Assembly: GCA_963759375.1 (NCBI GenBank)
Contig: CAVWYY010000004.1
Coordinates: 248,001 to 312,000, forward strand
DNA: 64,000 bases
Reading direction: 5' to 3'
From: DASSUW01 sp963759375
GTDB lineage: Bacteria > Actinomycetota > Thermoleophilia > Solirubrobacterales > Solirubrobacteraceae
Position numbers and translations under genes: made by a program. The notes beneath the pieces are model-generated. The model did not search any database and was not told the origin of the DNA. It saw only the letters and a list, made by a program, of their open reading frames with translations. Positions 51,803-61,077 of the stretch are shown one piece after another; within the stretch, counting starts at the first letter, position 1, and each line of letters begins with the position of its first letter.

Positions 51803-52546
51803 CTACAGCGTCCATTCATGGTCGGGGTCGTTTGCCACGGCCCAGGCGCGGGTCGGACCCGCCATGACGTTGAGGTAGTAGAGCTCGTAGCCCGGCGGGG
51901 CGGAGACCGTGTGGTAGCCGCGGGGCACGAGGACGATGTCGCCGTCGCGGACGGTGACGGTCTCGTCGAGCGAGCGGTCGGCGGTGTAGATGCGCTGGAA
52001 CGCGAACCCGTGGTCGGGCGCGATCCGGTGGTAGTAGGTCTCCTCGAGGAACGACTCCTCGGGCAGCGCGTCGCGGTCGTGCTTGTGCGGCGGGTAGGAC
52101 GACCAGTGTCCGGCGGGGGTGAGGACCTCGCAGACGAGCAGGGAGTCGGCCTCCTGGTCGGCCATCAGGATCGGGCGGATCGTGCGCTCCTGGGCGCCGT
52201 GGCCGCGGGTCTCGACCTCGATGTCGGCGCCCGGGAGGATGCGCGCGTCGGCGCCGTCGCGTGCCGGGGCGATGCAGATCGCCACCTCGGCGTCGCCCTC
52301 CAGCACGTAGCGGGTGCCGGGCGGGAGGTAGGCGGCATCCGGGAGACCGGACCACGGGTCGCTGCGGCCGCCGAGGTCCTTGAAGTCGCCGACGCTGCAC
52401 GTGCCGGTGACGATGACCACGCAGTGCTCGTCGCTGCCCGTCGCGCACTCGACGGACTCACCCGGGCGCACGGTCACCACCTCGAAGCCGACGTACTCCC
52501 AGCCGGCCGACGCCGGCGTCACCCGCTCGCGTGCGATGAGGTTCAC
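51803..52546 (-). CDS. iolB: 5-deoxy-glucuronate isomerase IolB
   Basis: A 247-residue bicupin that isomerises 5-deoxy-glucuronate to 2-deoxy-5-keto-gluconate in inositol breakdown. The metal-binding cupin motif is SYPPHKHDRDALPEESFLEETYYHR (about 155-179; the His and Glu residues are the ligands). C-terminal LVPRGYHTVSAPPGYELYYLNVMAG is characteristic. The GTG start at 52546 overlaps the IolD stop (GTGA). It is downstream in a long operon with IolD, IolG and the inositol-type transporter. Confidence 0.92.
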   Translation of the reverse strand: MNLIARERVTPASAGWEYVGFEVVTVRPGESVECATGSDEHCVVIVTGTCSVGDFKDLGGRSDPWSGLPDAAYLPPGTRYVLEGDAEVAICIAPARDGADARILPGADIEVETRGHGAQERTIRPILMADQEADSLLVCEVLTPAGHWSSYPPHKHDRDALPEESFLEETYYHRIAPDHGFAFQRIYTADRSLDETVTVRDGDIVLVPRGYHTVSAPPGYELYYLNVMAGPTRAWAVANDPDHEWTL

Positions 52547-54381
52547 GGCGCCTCCACGTAGGCGCGCTGGGCCTGCCGCGCCCGCTCGTAGTCCTCGCGG
52601 GCGGCGCGCACCGACGCGTCGGTGGCCACCTCCGCGACCGGCACGTCCCACCAGCTCTCGTAGCTCGGGACGCCTTCGTAGCGGTCGACCTCCACATGGA
52701 CGACCACCGGCCCGTCGTTCGCGCGCGCCTCCTCGAGGCCCGCGCGCAGCTCGTCGATCGAGCCCGCTCGGATCACCCGGGCGCCGAGGCTCTCGGCGTT
52801 GGCGGCGAGGTCGGGCGACGGCGGGTAGTGCGTGCCGAACTCGCCCGAGCCGATCGACCGCGACAGCGCGCCGATCGACGCGTAGCCGTGGTTCTGGACG
52901 AGCACGACGATCAGCTTGATCCGCTCGGCGACGGCGGTCGCGAGCTCTCCCGGCAGCATCAGGTACGAGCCGTCGCCGATCATCACGAACACCTCGCGCT
53001 CGGGCGCGGCGAGCTTGACGCCCATCCCGCCCGGGATCTCGTAGCCCATGCACGAGTAGCCGTACTCGACGTGGTAGCCCTTCGGGTCGCGCGCCCGCCA
53101 CAGCTTGTGCAGGTCGCCGGGCATCGAGCCGGCCGCGCAGACCACCACGTCCTCGGGCGCCGCCGCGGCGTTGACCGCCCCGATCACCTCCGCCTGGCTG
53201 GGGAGCGGCGTGTGACCGGCGGTCACGAGCCGCTCGACCTCGGCGCCCCAGGCGGCCGACTCCTCGGCCGCCCGGGCGGTCCAGGCCGCGTCCGCGCGGT
53301 GGTCGGCCAGCGCGTCCTGCAGCGCCTCGAGCGCCAGCCGCGCGTCGGCGACCAGGGCGAGGCCGCTGTGCTTGGCCGCGTCGAAGGCCGCGACGTTGAC
53401 GTTCACGAAGCGCACCTCCGGGTCCTGGAACGCCGACTTGGAGGCGGTCGTGAAGTCGCTCCAGCGCGTGCCGACGCCGATCACGAGGTCGGCGTCGCGG
53501 GCCAGCCGGTTGGCGGCCGGAGTGCCGGTGGCCCCGATCGCGCCGAGCGCCGACGGGTGGTCGGACGGCAGCGCTCCGCGGCCCGCCTGGGTCTCGCCGA
53601 CCGGGATGCCGGTCGCGTCCGCGAGCGCGGCCAGCGCCTCGGTCGCGTCCGCGTAGATCACGCCGCCGCCGGCCACGATCAGCGGGCGGCGCGCGCCGCG
53701 CACCAGCTCGGCCGCCCGGGCCAGCGCGTCCGGCGCCGGCGGCTGACGGAACACGGTCCACACGCGCGGGCGCAGGAACGCCGCGGGCACGGCCACCGCC
53801 TCGGTCTGCACGTCCTCGGGCAGCGCCAGCGTCACGGCGCCCGTCTCGGCCGGGTCGGTCAGCACGCGCATCGCCTCGAGCGCCGCCGGGACGAGCTGCT
53901 CCGGCCGGTCGACCCGGTCGAAGAACCGCGACACGGGCTTGAAGCAGTCGTTGACGGACAGCGTCGCGTCGTGCGGCGCCTCGAGCTGCTGGAGCACCGG
54001 GTGCGGCGCGCGCGTGGCGAACGTGTCGCTCGGCAGCAGCAGCACCGGCAGGCGGTTGATCGTCGCCAGCGCCGCGCCGGTGACCATGTTCGTGGCGCCC
54101 GGGCCGATCGACGTCGTGCACGCGAACGTGCCGAGCCGGTTGCGCTGGCGCGCGTAGCCGGAGGCGACGTGGACCATCGCCTGCTCGTTGCGCGCCTGGT
54201 GGTACGGCAGCAGGTCCTGGTGCTGCTCGAGCGCCTGGCCGAGGCCGGCGAGGTTGCCGTGCCCGAAGATCCCGAAGCAGCCCGCGAAGAAGCGATGGCG
54301 CTCGCCGTCGCGCTCGATCTCCTGCACGGCCAGGAACCGCACCAGCGCCTGGGCGACGGTCATCGTGGTCAGTTCAGGCAC
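52543..54381 (-). CDS. iolD: TPP-dependent trihydroxycyclohexane-1,2-dione hydrolase IolD
   Basis: A 612-residue TPP enzyme that opens the ring of 3,5/4-trihydroxycyclohexa-1,2-dione. The N-terminal TPP domain has the activating Glu in HQARNEQAMVHVASGYARQ (about 62). The C-terminal domain has the TPP/Mg motif IGDGSYLMLPGELATAV...NHGYASIG. GYSCMGYEIPGGMGVKLA is also typical. GTG 54381 has AGGAG at good spacing. The gene overlaps the upstream SDR by 13 bases and iolB by 4. Confidence 0.93.
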   Translation of the reverse strand: MPELTTMTVAQALVRFLAVQEIERDGERHRFFAGCFGIFGHGNLAGLGQALEQHQDLLPYHQARNEQAMVHVASGYARQRNRLGTFACTTSIGPGATNMVTGAALATINRLPVLLLPSDTFATRAPHPVLQQLEAPHDATLSVNDCFKPVSRFFDRVDRPEQLVPAALEAMRVLTDPAETGAVTLALPEDVQTEAVAVPAAFLRPRVWTVFRQPPAPDALARAAELVRGARRPLIVAGGGVIYADATEALAALADATGIPVGETQAGRGALPSDHPSALGAIGATGTPAANRLARDADLVIGVGTRWSDFTTASKSAFQDPEVRFVNVNVAAFDAAKHSGLALVADARLALEALQDALADHRADAAWTARAAEESAAWGAEVERLVTAGHTPLPSQAEVIGAVNAAAAPEDVVVCAAGSMPGDLHKLWRARDPKGYHVEYGYSCMGYEIPGGMGVKLAAPEREVFVMIGDGSYLMLPGELATAVAERIKLIVVLVQNHGYASIGALSRSIGSGEFGTHYPPSPDLAANAESLGARVIRAGSIDELRAGLEEARANDGPVVVHVEVDRYEGVPSYESWWDVPVAEVATDASVRAAREDYERARQAQRAYVEAP

Positions 54382-55208
54382 GTCAGGCTCCTCTCCAGCC
54401 GTCGCAGTTGTGCGTCGAGGTCGGGCAGGTCGACCTCGAGCGCGGCGGCGGTCGCGCGCGCGTCGAGGGTCGTGTCGTAGGGGACCGGGAACTCGGGGGC
54501 CGGCGGCGGGCCGAACTCCAGCAGGTCGCCGTCGAGCCCGAACGCCTCGACGGTGCGCAGCGCGAGCGCGCGGCGGTCGACCGCCTCGCCACCGCAGCAG
54601 TGGAAGACGCCGGCGTGGCGGCCGGCGACGATCCGGGCGATCAGCGCCGCGGCGTCGTCGGCGAGCGTCGGCGTCGCGAGCATGTTGATGTCCGGACCCT
54701 CCCAGACGGTGAAGCGCTCGCCGGCCCGCAGCGCCCGCACGATCGCCGCGACGAAGTAGCCGAAGCCCGCATCCTGGGACCGCGGCGCGCCGGCGACGCT
54801 CTGCACGGCCGAGATCCGCGCCACCGCGCTCACGCCGGGCACCATCTCGCACGCCGCCTTGAGCATCCCGTAGCGGTTCACCGGGTTCGGCGCGTCCGTC
54901 TCGCTCCACCCGCCGCGCGTGCCGTCGAACACCCAGTCCGTCGAGACCAGCACCACCGGGACGCCGGTGGCGACCAGGTTGCGCGTGGCGCCCACGTACG
55001 CCGCCCAGCCCTCGCGCTCGAGCCGCGCGAAGTCGTTGAGGATCGCGGCGTGCACGATCGCGTCGGGCTCATAGGCCTCGACGCTGCGCTGCACCGCGTC
55101 GGCGTCGGTGACGTCGACCTCGGCGTGGCGCGGCGCGAGCACGTCGTCGAACGCCCGCACGAGATGCGAGCCGACGAAGCCGCTGCCGCCGCTGATCCAG
55201 ACCCTCAC
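54369..55208 (-). CDS. RmlD-like NAD(P)-dependent sugar reductase/epimerase
   Basis: A 279-residue extended SDR of the dTDP-4-dehydrorhamnose reductase type. The Rossmann motif is ISGGSGFVGSHLVRAF at the N-terminus, the HAA motif is IVHAAILNDFARLE, and the catalytic Ser/Tyr-Lys lie in VSTDWVFDG and VNRYGMLKAACE. Inside an inositol operon, where no dTDP-sugar gene is present, it probably reduces or epimerises a cyclitol or sugar intermediate. The exact step is unknown. Start GTG 55208 overlaps the IolG stop (GTGA). Confidence 0.78.
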   Translation of the reverse strand: MRVWISGGSGFVGSHLVRAFDDVLAPRHAEVDVTDADAVQRSVEAYEPDAIVHAAILNDFARLEREGWAAYVGATRNLVATGVPVVLVSTDWVFDGTRGGWSETDAPNPVNRYGMLKAACEMVPGVSAVARISAVQSVAGAPRSQDAGFGYFVAAIVRALRAGERFTVWEGPDINMLATPTLADDAAALIARIVAGRHAGVFHCCGGEAVDRRALALRTVEAFGLDGDLLEFGPPPAPEFPVPYDTTLDARATAAALEVDLPDLDAQLRRLERSLTCLN

Positions 55209-56206
55209 GAGGCGACCTCCACCGGCCGGCCCTCGCGCAGCGACTCCCACGCCGCGAGGCCGATCACGAGCGGCGCCCGCGCGTCGGCCGGGCCGACCTC
55301 GGGCGCCGCGCCCGCGCGGACCGCGCGCACGAACGCGTCCCACTCGCGCAGGTAGCTCGGCACGTAGCGGTCGAGGAAGAAATGCGGGAGCCGGGAGGCG
55401 CGCGTGCCGTCCGCCGTGCGGACGATCGCCGAGTGCGCGTACGGGTTCTCGGACGCCGCCATCCCACGCGAGCCGAACACCTCCACACGCTGGTCGAACC
55501 CGTACACGGCCCGGCGCGAGTTGTCGATCGCGGTCAGGCAGCCGTTCTCGTGCACGAGCGTGATCAGCGCGGTGTCGACGTCGTCCTCGGCGGCGAACGC
55601 CGGGTCGATGCGGACGGCGCCGCGCGCGAACACCTCGACGACCTCGCTGCCGGTCACGAACCGCGCCATGTCGAAGTCGTGGATCGTCATGTCCAGGAAG
55701 ATCCCGCCGGACACGCGCACGTAGGCCATCGGCGGCGGCTCGGGGTCGCGGCTGGAGATGCGCACGAGCTGCGGCTCGCCGACGTCGCCGCGCGCCACCG
55801 CGTCGCGCACCGCCGCGTGCGCGGGGTCGAAGCGCCGGTTGAAGCCGATCTGGAACGGCACGCCGGCCTCCGCCACCGCGGCCAGCGCGCGGTCGACCTC
55901 CGCGAGGTCGAGCGAGATCGGCTTCTCGCAGAAGATCGCCTTCCCGGCGCGTGCGGCGGCGATGATCAGGTCGGCATGCGTCTCGGTGGTCGAGCAGATG
56001 GCGACGGCGTCGACCTCGTCGAACAGCGCGCCGAGCTCGGAGAACGCTGGCGGCCCGGCGGCGCGCGCCGCGGCCGGCACCGCGTCGTAGACGCCCGCGA
56101 CGACGGCGCCCGGGACCTGGCGGCTGAGCAGGTCGGTGTGCATGCTGCCGATCCGGCCGACGCCGATGACGCCGATGCGCACCGTCGCCGTCCCGGTCGT
56201 GATCAC
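55205..56206 (-). CDS. iolG: Inositol 2-dehydrogenase (Gfo/Idh/MocA family), IolG
   Basis: A 333-residue NAD-dependent dehydrogenase that oxidises myo-inositol at C2. The Rossmann motif is GVIGVGRIGSMHTDLL. The conserved EKP is in AIFCEKPISLD (about 94-104). The catalytic region is FLDMTIHDFDMARFVTG (about 172-188), and IGFNRRFDPAHA is diagnostic of IolG-type enzymes. The GTG start at 56206 overlaps the upstream dehydrogenase stop; GTG 56182 is an alternative. It is one of two Gfo/Idh/MocA genes in tandem. Confidence 0.87.
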   Translation of the reverse strand: MITTGTATVRIGVIGVGRIGSMHTDLLSRQVPGAVVAGVYDAVPAAARAAGPPAFSELGALFDEVDAVAICSTTETHADLIIAAARAGKAIFCEKPISLDLAEVDRALAAVAEAGVPFQIGFNRRFDPAHAAVRDAVARGDVGEPQLVRISSRDPEPPPMAYVRVSGGIFLDMTIHDFDMARFVTGSEVVEVFARGAVRIDPAFAAEDDVDTALITLVHENGCLTAIDNSRRAVYGFDQRVEVFGSRGMAASENPYAHSAIVRTADGTRASRLPHFFLDRYVPSYLREWDAFVRAVRAGAAPEVGPADARAPLVIGLAAWESLREGRPVEVAS

Positions 56207-57354
56207 GCCACCGCCTCCCAGCGCCCGCTGTCGGCGGAGGCGAGCAGCGCCGCCTGCACGTTGCAGAACGCCAGCGCCTGCTCGAAGCCCGGGTCGTGCG
56301 GCCGCCGCTCGGCGACCGAGCGCAGGAACTCCAGGTCCTCGATCACCACGAGGTCCTCGAAGCCGATGCCGTTGGCGCTGCCCGGCACGAAGTTGCCGTG
56401 ATAGGGGAAGCGATCGCCGCCGAACACGGTCCGGTAGCCCGTGTGCAGCTCGTCCTCGGCGAGGTAGACCTGCAGCTCGTTGAGGCGTTCGAGGTTCCAG
56501 CTCAGGGCGCCCTTGGTGCCGTAGACCTCGAACGCCATCTGGCTCTCAGGGCCGACGATCGTCCGGCTCGTCTCGAACGATCCGCGCGCGCCGCCGGCGA
56601 ACTCGCAGAGCATCCCCGCGTAGTCCTCGTTGGTCACCGGTCCGAGCGGGTCGCCCGCGGTCCCGCGCGCGTAGTGCGTCGCGCCGGCGACGACCGGCCG
56701 CTCGCGGATGAACGTCTCGGTCGTCCCGACCACCCGCTCGATCGGCCCGAGCAGCATCATCGCGAGGTCGACCGAGTGGCTGAGCAGATCGGTCGTCACG
56801 CCGTGGCCCGCCTCGTCGAGCCTGTAGCGCCACGACAGCGGGTTCAGCGGGTCGCTCCCGTACATCGAGAAGAAGCGCCCGCGGTAGTTGGTGATCTCGC
56901 CGAGCGTGCCGTCGTCGATCAGCTGCCGGGCGTAGCGCACGAGCGGCGCCCAGCGGTAGTTGTAACCGACGCCGGTGATCGCGCCGGACGCGCGAGCGGC
57001 GGCCGCCGCCCGGGCCGTCTGCTCGGGCGTGCCGCCCACGGGCTTCTCGCAGAAGATGTCCTTGCCCGCGGCCGCCGCGGCCTCGACGAGCTCGAGGTGC
57101 AGCATGTTCGGCGCCGCGATGAACACGACGTCGACGCCCGGGTGCTCGACCACCCGCCGCCAGTCGGCCACCGCCTCCGCGTAGCCGAACGACGCGACCG
57201 CGTCGTCGAGCCGCTCCGGGAGCGTGTCCGCGCACACCACGAGCTCCGCGTCGAAGCCGCGGTCTGCGAACAGGGTCGGGATCCGTGCGATCGAGCGGCT
57301 GTGGGCCTGGCCGAGCCAGCCGAATCCGATCAGGCCCACGCCGATCCGCGTCAC
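56203..57354 (-). CDS. Gfo/Idh/MocA-family oxidoreductase
   Basis: A 383-residue NAD(P)-dependent dehydrogenase of the same family as its neighbour but longer. The dinucleotide motif is GLIGFGWLGQAHSRSI, EKP is in DIFCEKPVGGTPEQ (about 98-111), and the active-site region is EAGHGVTTDLLSHSVDLAMML. It may act on a different inositol isomer or an inosose. It begins by GTG 57354 overlapping the ABC ATPase stop (GTGA). The substrate is inferred from the operon only. Confidence 0.85.
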   Translation of the reverse strand: MTRIGVGLIGFGWLGQAHSRSIARIPTLFADRGFDAELVVCADTLPERLDDAVASFGYAEAVADWRRVVEHPGVDVVFIAAPNMLHLELVEAAAAAGKDIFCEKPVGGTPEQTARAAAAARASGAITGVGYNYRWAPLVRYARQLIDDGTLGEITNYRGRFFSMYGSDPLNPLSWRYRLDEAGHGVTTDLLSHSVDLAMMLLGPIERVVGTTETFIRERPVVAGATHYARGTAGDPLGPVTNEDYAGMLCEFAGGARGSFETSRTIVGPESQMAFEVYGTKGALSWNLERLNELQVYLAEDELHTGYRTVFGGDRFPYHGNFVPGSANGIGFEDLVVIEDLEFLRSVAERRPHDPGFEQALAFCNVQAALLASADSGRWEAVA

Positions 57355-58136
57355 GACGTCACCGGCCCCCGCTCGAGCTCGTGGGTGAGCTGGTCGAGCT
57401 CGGCGCCGCCGGCCATCATCTTCACCAGCTCGTCGCGCGCGATGCCGCCCTTGTCCCACGAGCCGAGCATCCGGCCGCGGTTGAGCACGACGAAGCGGTC
57501 GCCGACCGGCCACGCGTGGTGCGAGTTGTGCGTGATGAAGATGACGCCCAGGCCGCGGTCGCGCGCCTGCGCGATGTAGCGCAGGACCACGCCGGACTGC
57601 TTGACCCCGAGCGCCGACGTCGGCTCGTCGAGGATCAGCAGCTTGGCCCCGAAGTAGACCGCGCGGGCGATCGCCACGGCCTGCCGCTCGCCGCCCGAGA
57701 GCGTCCCGACCATCTGGTCGGGGTCGCGGACGTCGATGCCCATCTTGGCCATCTCCTCGCGCATCACCGACTTGGCCTGCCGGATGTCGATCCGCCGCAG
57801 CGGCCCGGCGCCCTTGATCGGCTCCGAGCCGAGGAAGAAGTTGCGCCAGATCGCCATCAGCGGCACCGTCGCCAGGTCCTGGAACACCGTGGCGATGCCG
57901 GCCTCCTTGGCGTCACGCGGCGAGGAGAAGCGCGTCGGCTCGCCGTCGATCAGCAGCTCGCCCTCGTCGTGCTGGTACACGCCCGAGAGGATCTTGATGA
58001 ACGTCGACTTGCCGGCGCCGTTGTCGCCGAGCACGCAGGTCACCTCGCCGCCGTTGACCTCGGTCGAGATGTCCTTGAGCGCGATGACGTTCCCGAAGTA
58101 CTTCGAGACGTTCTTGACCTCGAGCAGCGCGGTCAT
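57351..58136 (-). CDS. CUT2-type sugar ABC transporter ATP-binding protein (single NBD)
   Basis: A 261-residue ATPase. Walker A is GDNGAGKSTFIKIL (about 37-50), Q-loop VFQDLATVPLMAIWRNFFLG, signature LSGGERQAVAIARAV, and Walker B LLILDEPTSALG. Most CUT2 importers use a fused double NBD of about 500 residues; this one has a single NBD as in FrcA-type systems. It powers import by the adjacent permease. The start is ATG 58136, overlapping the permease stop by 4 bases. Confidence 0.9.
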   Translation of the reverse strand: MTALLEVKNVSKYFGNVIALKDISTEVNGGEVTCVLGDNGAGKSTFIKILSGVYQHDEGELLIDGEPTRFSSPRDAKEAGIATVFQDLATVPLMAIWRNFFLGSEPIKGAGPLRRIDIRQAKSVMREEMAKMGIDVRDPDQMVGTLSGGERQAVAIARAVYFGAKLLILDEPTSALGVKQSGVVLRYIAQARDRGLGVIFITHNSHHAWPVGDRFVVLNRGRMLGSWDKGGIARDELVKMMAGGAELDQLTHELERGPVTS

Positions 58137-59194
58137 GACCGTGCCACCTCCGCGCGCCGCCGCACGTACGTGTTGACCAGCACCGCGGCGAGCAGGATCA
58201 CGCCGAGGAACAGGAAGCGCCAGTCGGTGTTCCAGCCCGAGAACTGGATGCCGATGAACGTCATCCCGATGATCAGCGCGCCCATCGAGGCGCCCACCGC
58301 CGAGCCGAAGCCGCCGGTGAGCAGGCAGCCTCCGGCCACCGCCGCGATGATGTAGTTGAACTCCTCGCCGATGCCCTGGCTGGCCTGCATCCCGCCGAGC
58401 CTGAGGGCGATCATGATGCCCACCAGCGCGGCGCACATCGAGGTCAGCATGAACAGGCCGACCTTGACGCGGCTGACCGGGACGCCGACGTTGCGTGCGG
58501 CCACCTTGTCACCGCCCACGCCGAAGATCCAGTTGCCCATGCGCGTGCGGCTCAGCACCCAGGTGGCGATCGCCGCGATCACGATCCACCAGATCACCGT
58601 GATGCGGAAGTTGTGCGGTGACCAGAAGTCGCTGGCGAAGATCCGCTGCGCGCTGTCGAACCCCGCGACGTCCCGCAGCCCGCTCACGCGCACCGTGTCG
58701 GTGATCGCCTTGGTGCCGCCGAGGTTGACGCCGCGCAGGATGAAGAACGTCGCCAGCGTGACGATGAAGCTCGGCAGCCCGGTCCTGATGACCATGTAGC
58801 CGTTGATGAAGCCGACGCACGCGGCGAACACGAAGGTGAGCAGGATCGCCACCCAGATGTTCATCCCGACCTCGGTGGCGAGGATGCCCATCAGCAGGCC
58901 GGCCGTGCCGGTCATCACGCCCGCCGACAGGTCGAACTCGCCGCCGATCATCAGCAGCGCCACCGCCACGGCCATGATCCCGAGCGTCGACGCGACGTCG
59001 GTCCAGCGGGCGATGCCGCTGAGCGTCCCGAACGCGTCGGTCGTCACCCAGAAGAAGCCCATGACGACGACCGCGCCGATGATCGCGCCGAGCTCGGGCC
59101 GCTGGAGCAGCTTGGCCAGGAAGGAGACCCTGGCCAGCCGCTCGTCGACCGGTGTCGGAGGTGGCTCCGACGTCGGCTCCAGCGTGGTGCTCAT
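58133..59194 (-). CDS. CUT2-type sugar ABC transporter permease
   Basis: A 353-residue membrane protein with about nine to ten helices. Family marks are GIMAVAVALLMIGGEFDLSAGVM, GLPSFIVTLATFFILRGVNL-like and ALRLGGMQASQGIGEEFNYIIAAVAGG. The EFDLSAG segment is diagnostic of BPD_transp_2 (RbsC/XylH/IatP) permeases. A cytosolic N-terminal tail of about 30 residues precedes the first helix. It forms the channel for the sugar or cyclitol bound by the upstream-encoded lipoprotein. It overlaps the binding protein stop by 4 bases. Confidence 0.9.
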   Translation of the reverse strand: MSTTLEPTSEPPPTPVDERLARVSFLAKLLQRPELGAIIGAVVVMGFFWVTTDAFGTLSGIARWTDVASTLGIMAVAVALLMIGGEFDLSAGVMTGTAGLLMGILATEVGMNIWVAILLTFVFAACVGFINGYMVIRTGLPSFIVTLATFFILRGVNLGGTKAITDTVRVSGLRDVAGFDSAQRIFASDFWSPHNFRITVIWWIVIAAIATWVLSRTRMGNWIFGVGGDKVAARNVGVPVSRVKVGLFMLTSMCAALVGIMIALRLGGMQASQGIGEEFNYIIAAVAGGCLLTGGFGSAVGASMGALIIGMTFIGIQFSGWNTDWRFLFLGVILLAAVLVNTYVRRRAEVARS

Positions 59195-60162
59195 CGCGTG
59201 CCCGCGTCCGCCAGCTTCTGGATCTCCGCCGCGTTGCTCTTGTCCACGAACCCCGGTCCGGTGAGGACGACCCGTCCGCCGCCGACCGTGTTCAGGTTCG
59301 TCTTGTTGAGTGTGAGGAAGACCACCGGCAGGTAGCCCTGCAGGTACTGCTGCTGGTCGACCGCGAACAGGATCTCGTCGTCGTTGATCGCCTTGATGAC
59401 GTCGCCGGACAGGTCGAACGTCGCGAGCTTGGCCTCGGAGCCGGCGCCCGCGATCGCGTCGCGCGCGGCGGCCGCGATGTCCGGGTTGAGCGTCAGCACG
59501 CCGTCGATCGAGTCGTCGGCCTCGAGCTTGGACTGGATCTCGGTGAGCGTCGTCGAGATGTCGTTCGTGCCGGTGACCTGGACGTTCTCGACGTCACCGC
59601 CGAAGCCCTGCTTGGCGCCGTCGCAGCGCTGGTTGAGGCCGACGTTGCCCTGCTCGTGGATGACGCAGATCAGCTTGGTCACGCCGGCGTCCTTGAGCTT
59701 CTTGCCGGCGCCCTGGCCGGCGATCGTCTCGGTCTGGCCGACATGGGTGATGGCGCCCAGCGACGCCGACTCCTCGGCGCCCGAGTTGAGCGTGATCACC
59801 GGGATCTTGGCGTCGACCGCGGTCTTGACCGCGTCCTGGATCGCGTCCGGGTTCGGAGCCGACACGGCGAGGCCGTCGACGCCCTCGCTCACGGCCGCCT
59901 CGATCATCTGCGCCTGCTCCTCGGGGTCGTTGTTGGACTCCGAGTACTTGAGCGTGACGCCCATGTCCTTCGCGGCCTGCTCGGCGCCCTTCTTGGCGAC
60001 GGACCAGAACGATCCGCCGTCGCCGTGCGTGACCATCGCGATCGTGACGTCCTTCTTCTGGGTCAGGTCGACGTTGTCGCCGGACCCGCCGCTGTCGTCG
60101 TCACCGCCGCCGCAGCCGGCGAGCAGGACCATGCCCATCAGCACCAACACAAGTCGCCTCAT
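59191..60162 (-). CDS. Periplasmic sugar-binding lipoprotein (RbsB/inositol-binding type)
   Basis: A 323-residue solute-binding protein of the type-I periplasmic fold. A lipobox signal peptide (RLVLVLMGMVLLAGC) is followed by an acidic Gly/Asp/Ser linker. The binding core is TIAMVTHGDGGSFWSVAKKG, SNNDPEEQAQMIEAAVSEGVDGLAVS and IPVITLNSGAEE. These match ribose/inositol-binding proteins of CUT2 systems. With iol genes on both sides, myo-inositol or a related cyclitol is the likely ligand. The start is ATG 60162, overlapping the isomerase gene stop. Confidence 0.9.
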   Translation of the reverse strand: MRRLVLVLMGMVLLAGCGGGDDDSGGSGDNVDLTQKKDVTIAMVTHGDGGSFWSVAKKGAEQAAKDMGVTLKYSESNNDPEEQAQMIEAAVSEGVDGLAVSAPNPDAIQDAVKTAVDAKIPVITLNSGAEESASLGAITHVGQTETIAGQGAGKKLKDAGVTKLICVIHEQGNVGLNQRCDGAKQGFGGDVENVQVTGTNDISTTLTEIQSKLEADDSIDGVLTLNPDIAAAARDAIAGAGSEAKLATFDLSGDVIKAINDDEILFAVDQQQYLQGYLPVVFLTLNKTNLNTVGGGRVVLTGPGFVDKSNAAEIQKLADAGTR

Positions 60163-61061
60163 GGCTCCGCAACCCTCTCTCTCCGCGCCGGAGCCAGCGT
60201 GTGCAGGTAGTCGATGCTCGTCCGCACATCGATGACCGGACCACGGCCCACCGGCGGCTCCTCCCCGGTGATCGCGGTGTCCTGCTCGAGCACGAGCCAG
60301 CGCTCGTAGCCCGCCCTGTTCAGCAGATCGACGACCTCGTCGATCCGTGCGTCGCCCCGGCCGAGCGGCCGGAACAGCCCGGCCTGCGTGGCCTGCACGA
60401 GCGTCAGCTCGCCCGCCCGCAGCCGTGCGGCAACCGCCGCGTCGACGTCCTTGAGGTGCGCGTGCACGATCCGGTCGCCGTTCGCGCGGACGAACTCCGC
60501 GGGATCGGCGCCGCCGATCAGCAGGTGCCCGGTGTCCAGGCACCAGCCGGCGTCCGAGACCGCCAGCATGCGCTCGACGTCCTCCGCGGTCTCGACCTGC
60601 GTGCCCGCGTGCGGGTGCAGCGCGAGCGTCAGCCCGTGCTGCTCGACCCGGCGCTCGACCTCGGCGAGGTGGCGGGCTAGCCGCTTGAAGTCCTCGGGCG
60701 CCAGCGGGACCGGGGGAGACCACTGCGCGTCGGCCACGACGGCGGCGACGAACATCTCGGCGCCGGCCTGCGCGAGCACGGAGGCGATCCGCTCCGCCTC
60801 GGCGGTGTCGAGCTCGGGCTCGTGCAGCACGAGCGGCACGAACCCGCCGACCAGGCGCAGCCCGTGCGCGCCGAGGCGCTCGCGGATCGCGGCCGGCTCG
60901 AACGGCAGGTAGCCGATCGGACCGAGCTCGGTGGCGGTCAGGCCGAGCGACGCCATCTCCGCGAAGACGCGGTCCGCGCCGAGCTGCGTACCCCAGCCCG
61001 GGACCTCGCAGACGCCCCACGAGATCGGTGCTCCGGCGACGTTGTCGACTTGCTCCCCCAT
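60159..61061 (-). CDS. iolE: Sugar phosphate isomerase/epimerase-type TIM barrel (IolE-like inosose dehydratase)
   Basis: A 300-residue AP-endonuclease-2-type TIM barrel. The N-terminal APISWGVCEVPGWG resembles the NPISW signature of IolE. Metal-binding residues are in LALHPHAGTQVET, CLDTGHLLIGG (Asp, His), IVHAHLKDVD and LVLEQDT. IolE dehydrates 2-keto-myo-inositol to the dione that IolD opens; the operon position supports this. An isomerase role (IolI/IolH) is also possible. It is the first gene of the operon, 17 bases behind a LacI-type palindrome. Confidence 0.8.
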   Translation of the reverse strand: MGEQVDNVAGAPISWGVCEVPGWGTQLGADRVFAEMASLGLTATELGPIGYLPFEPAAIRERLGAHGLRLVGGFVPLVLHEPELDTAEAERIASVLAQAGAEMFVAAVVADAQWSPPVPLAPEDFKRLARHLAEVERRVEQHGLTLALHPHAGTQVETAEDVERMLAVSDAGWCLDTGHLLIGGADPAEFVRANGDRIVHAHLKDVDAAVAARLRAGELTLVQATQAGLFRPLGRGDARIDEVVDLLNRAGYERWLVLEQDTAITGEEPPVGRGPVIDVRTSIDYLHTLAPARRERVAEP

Positions 61062-61077
61062 ACCCGAGCGCTTACGA

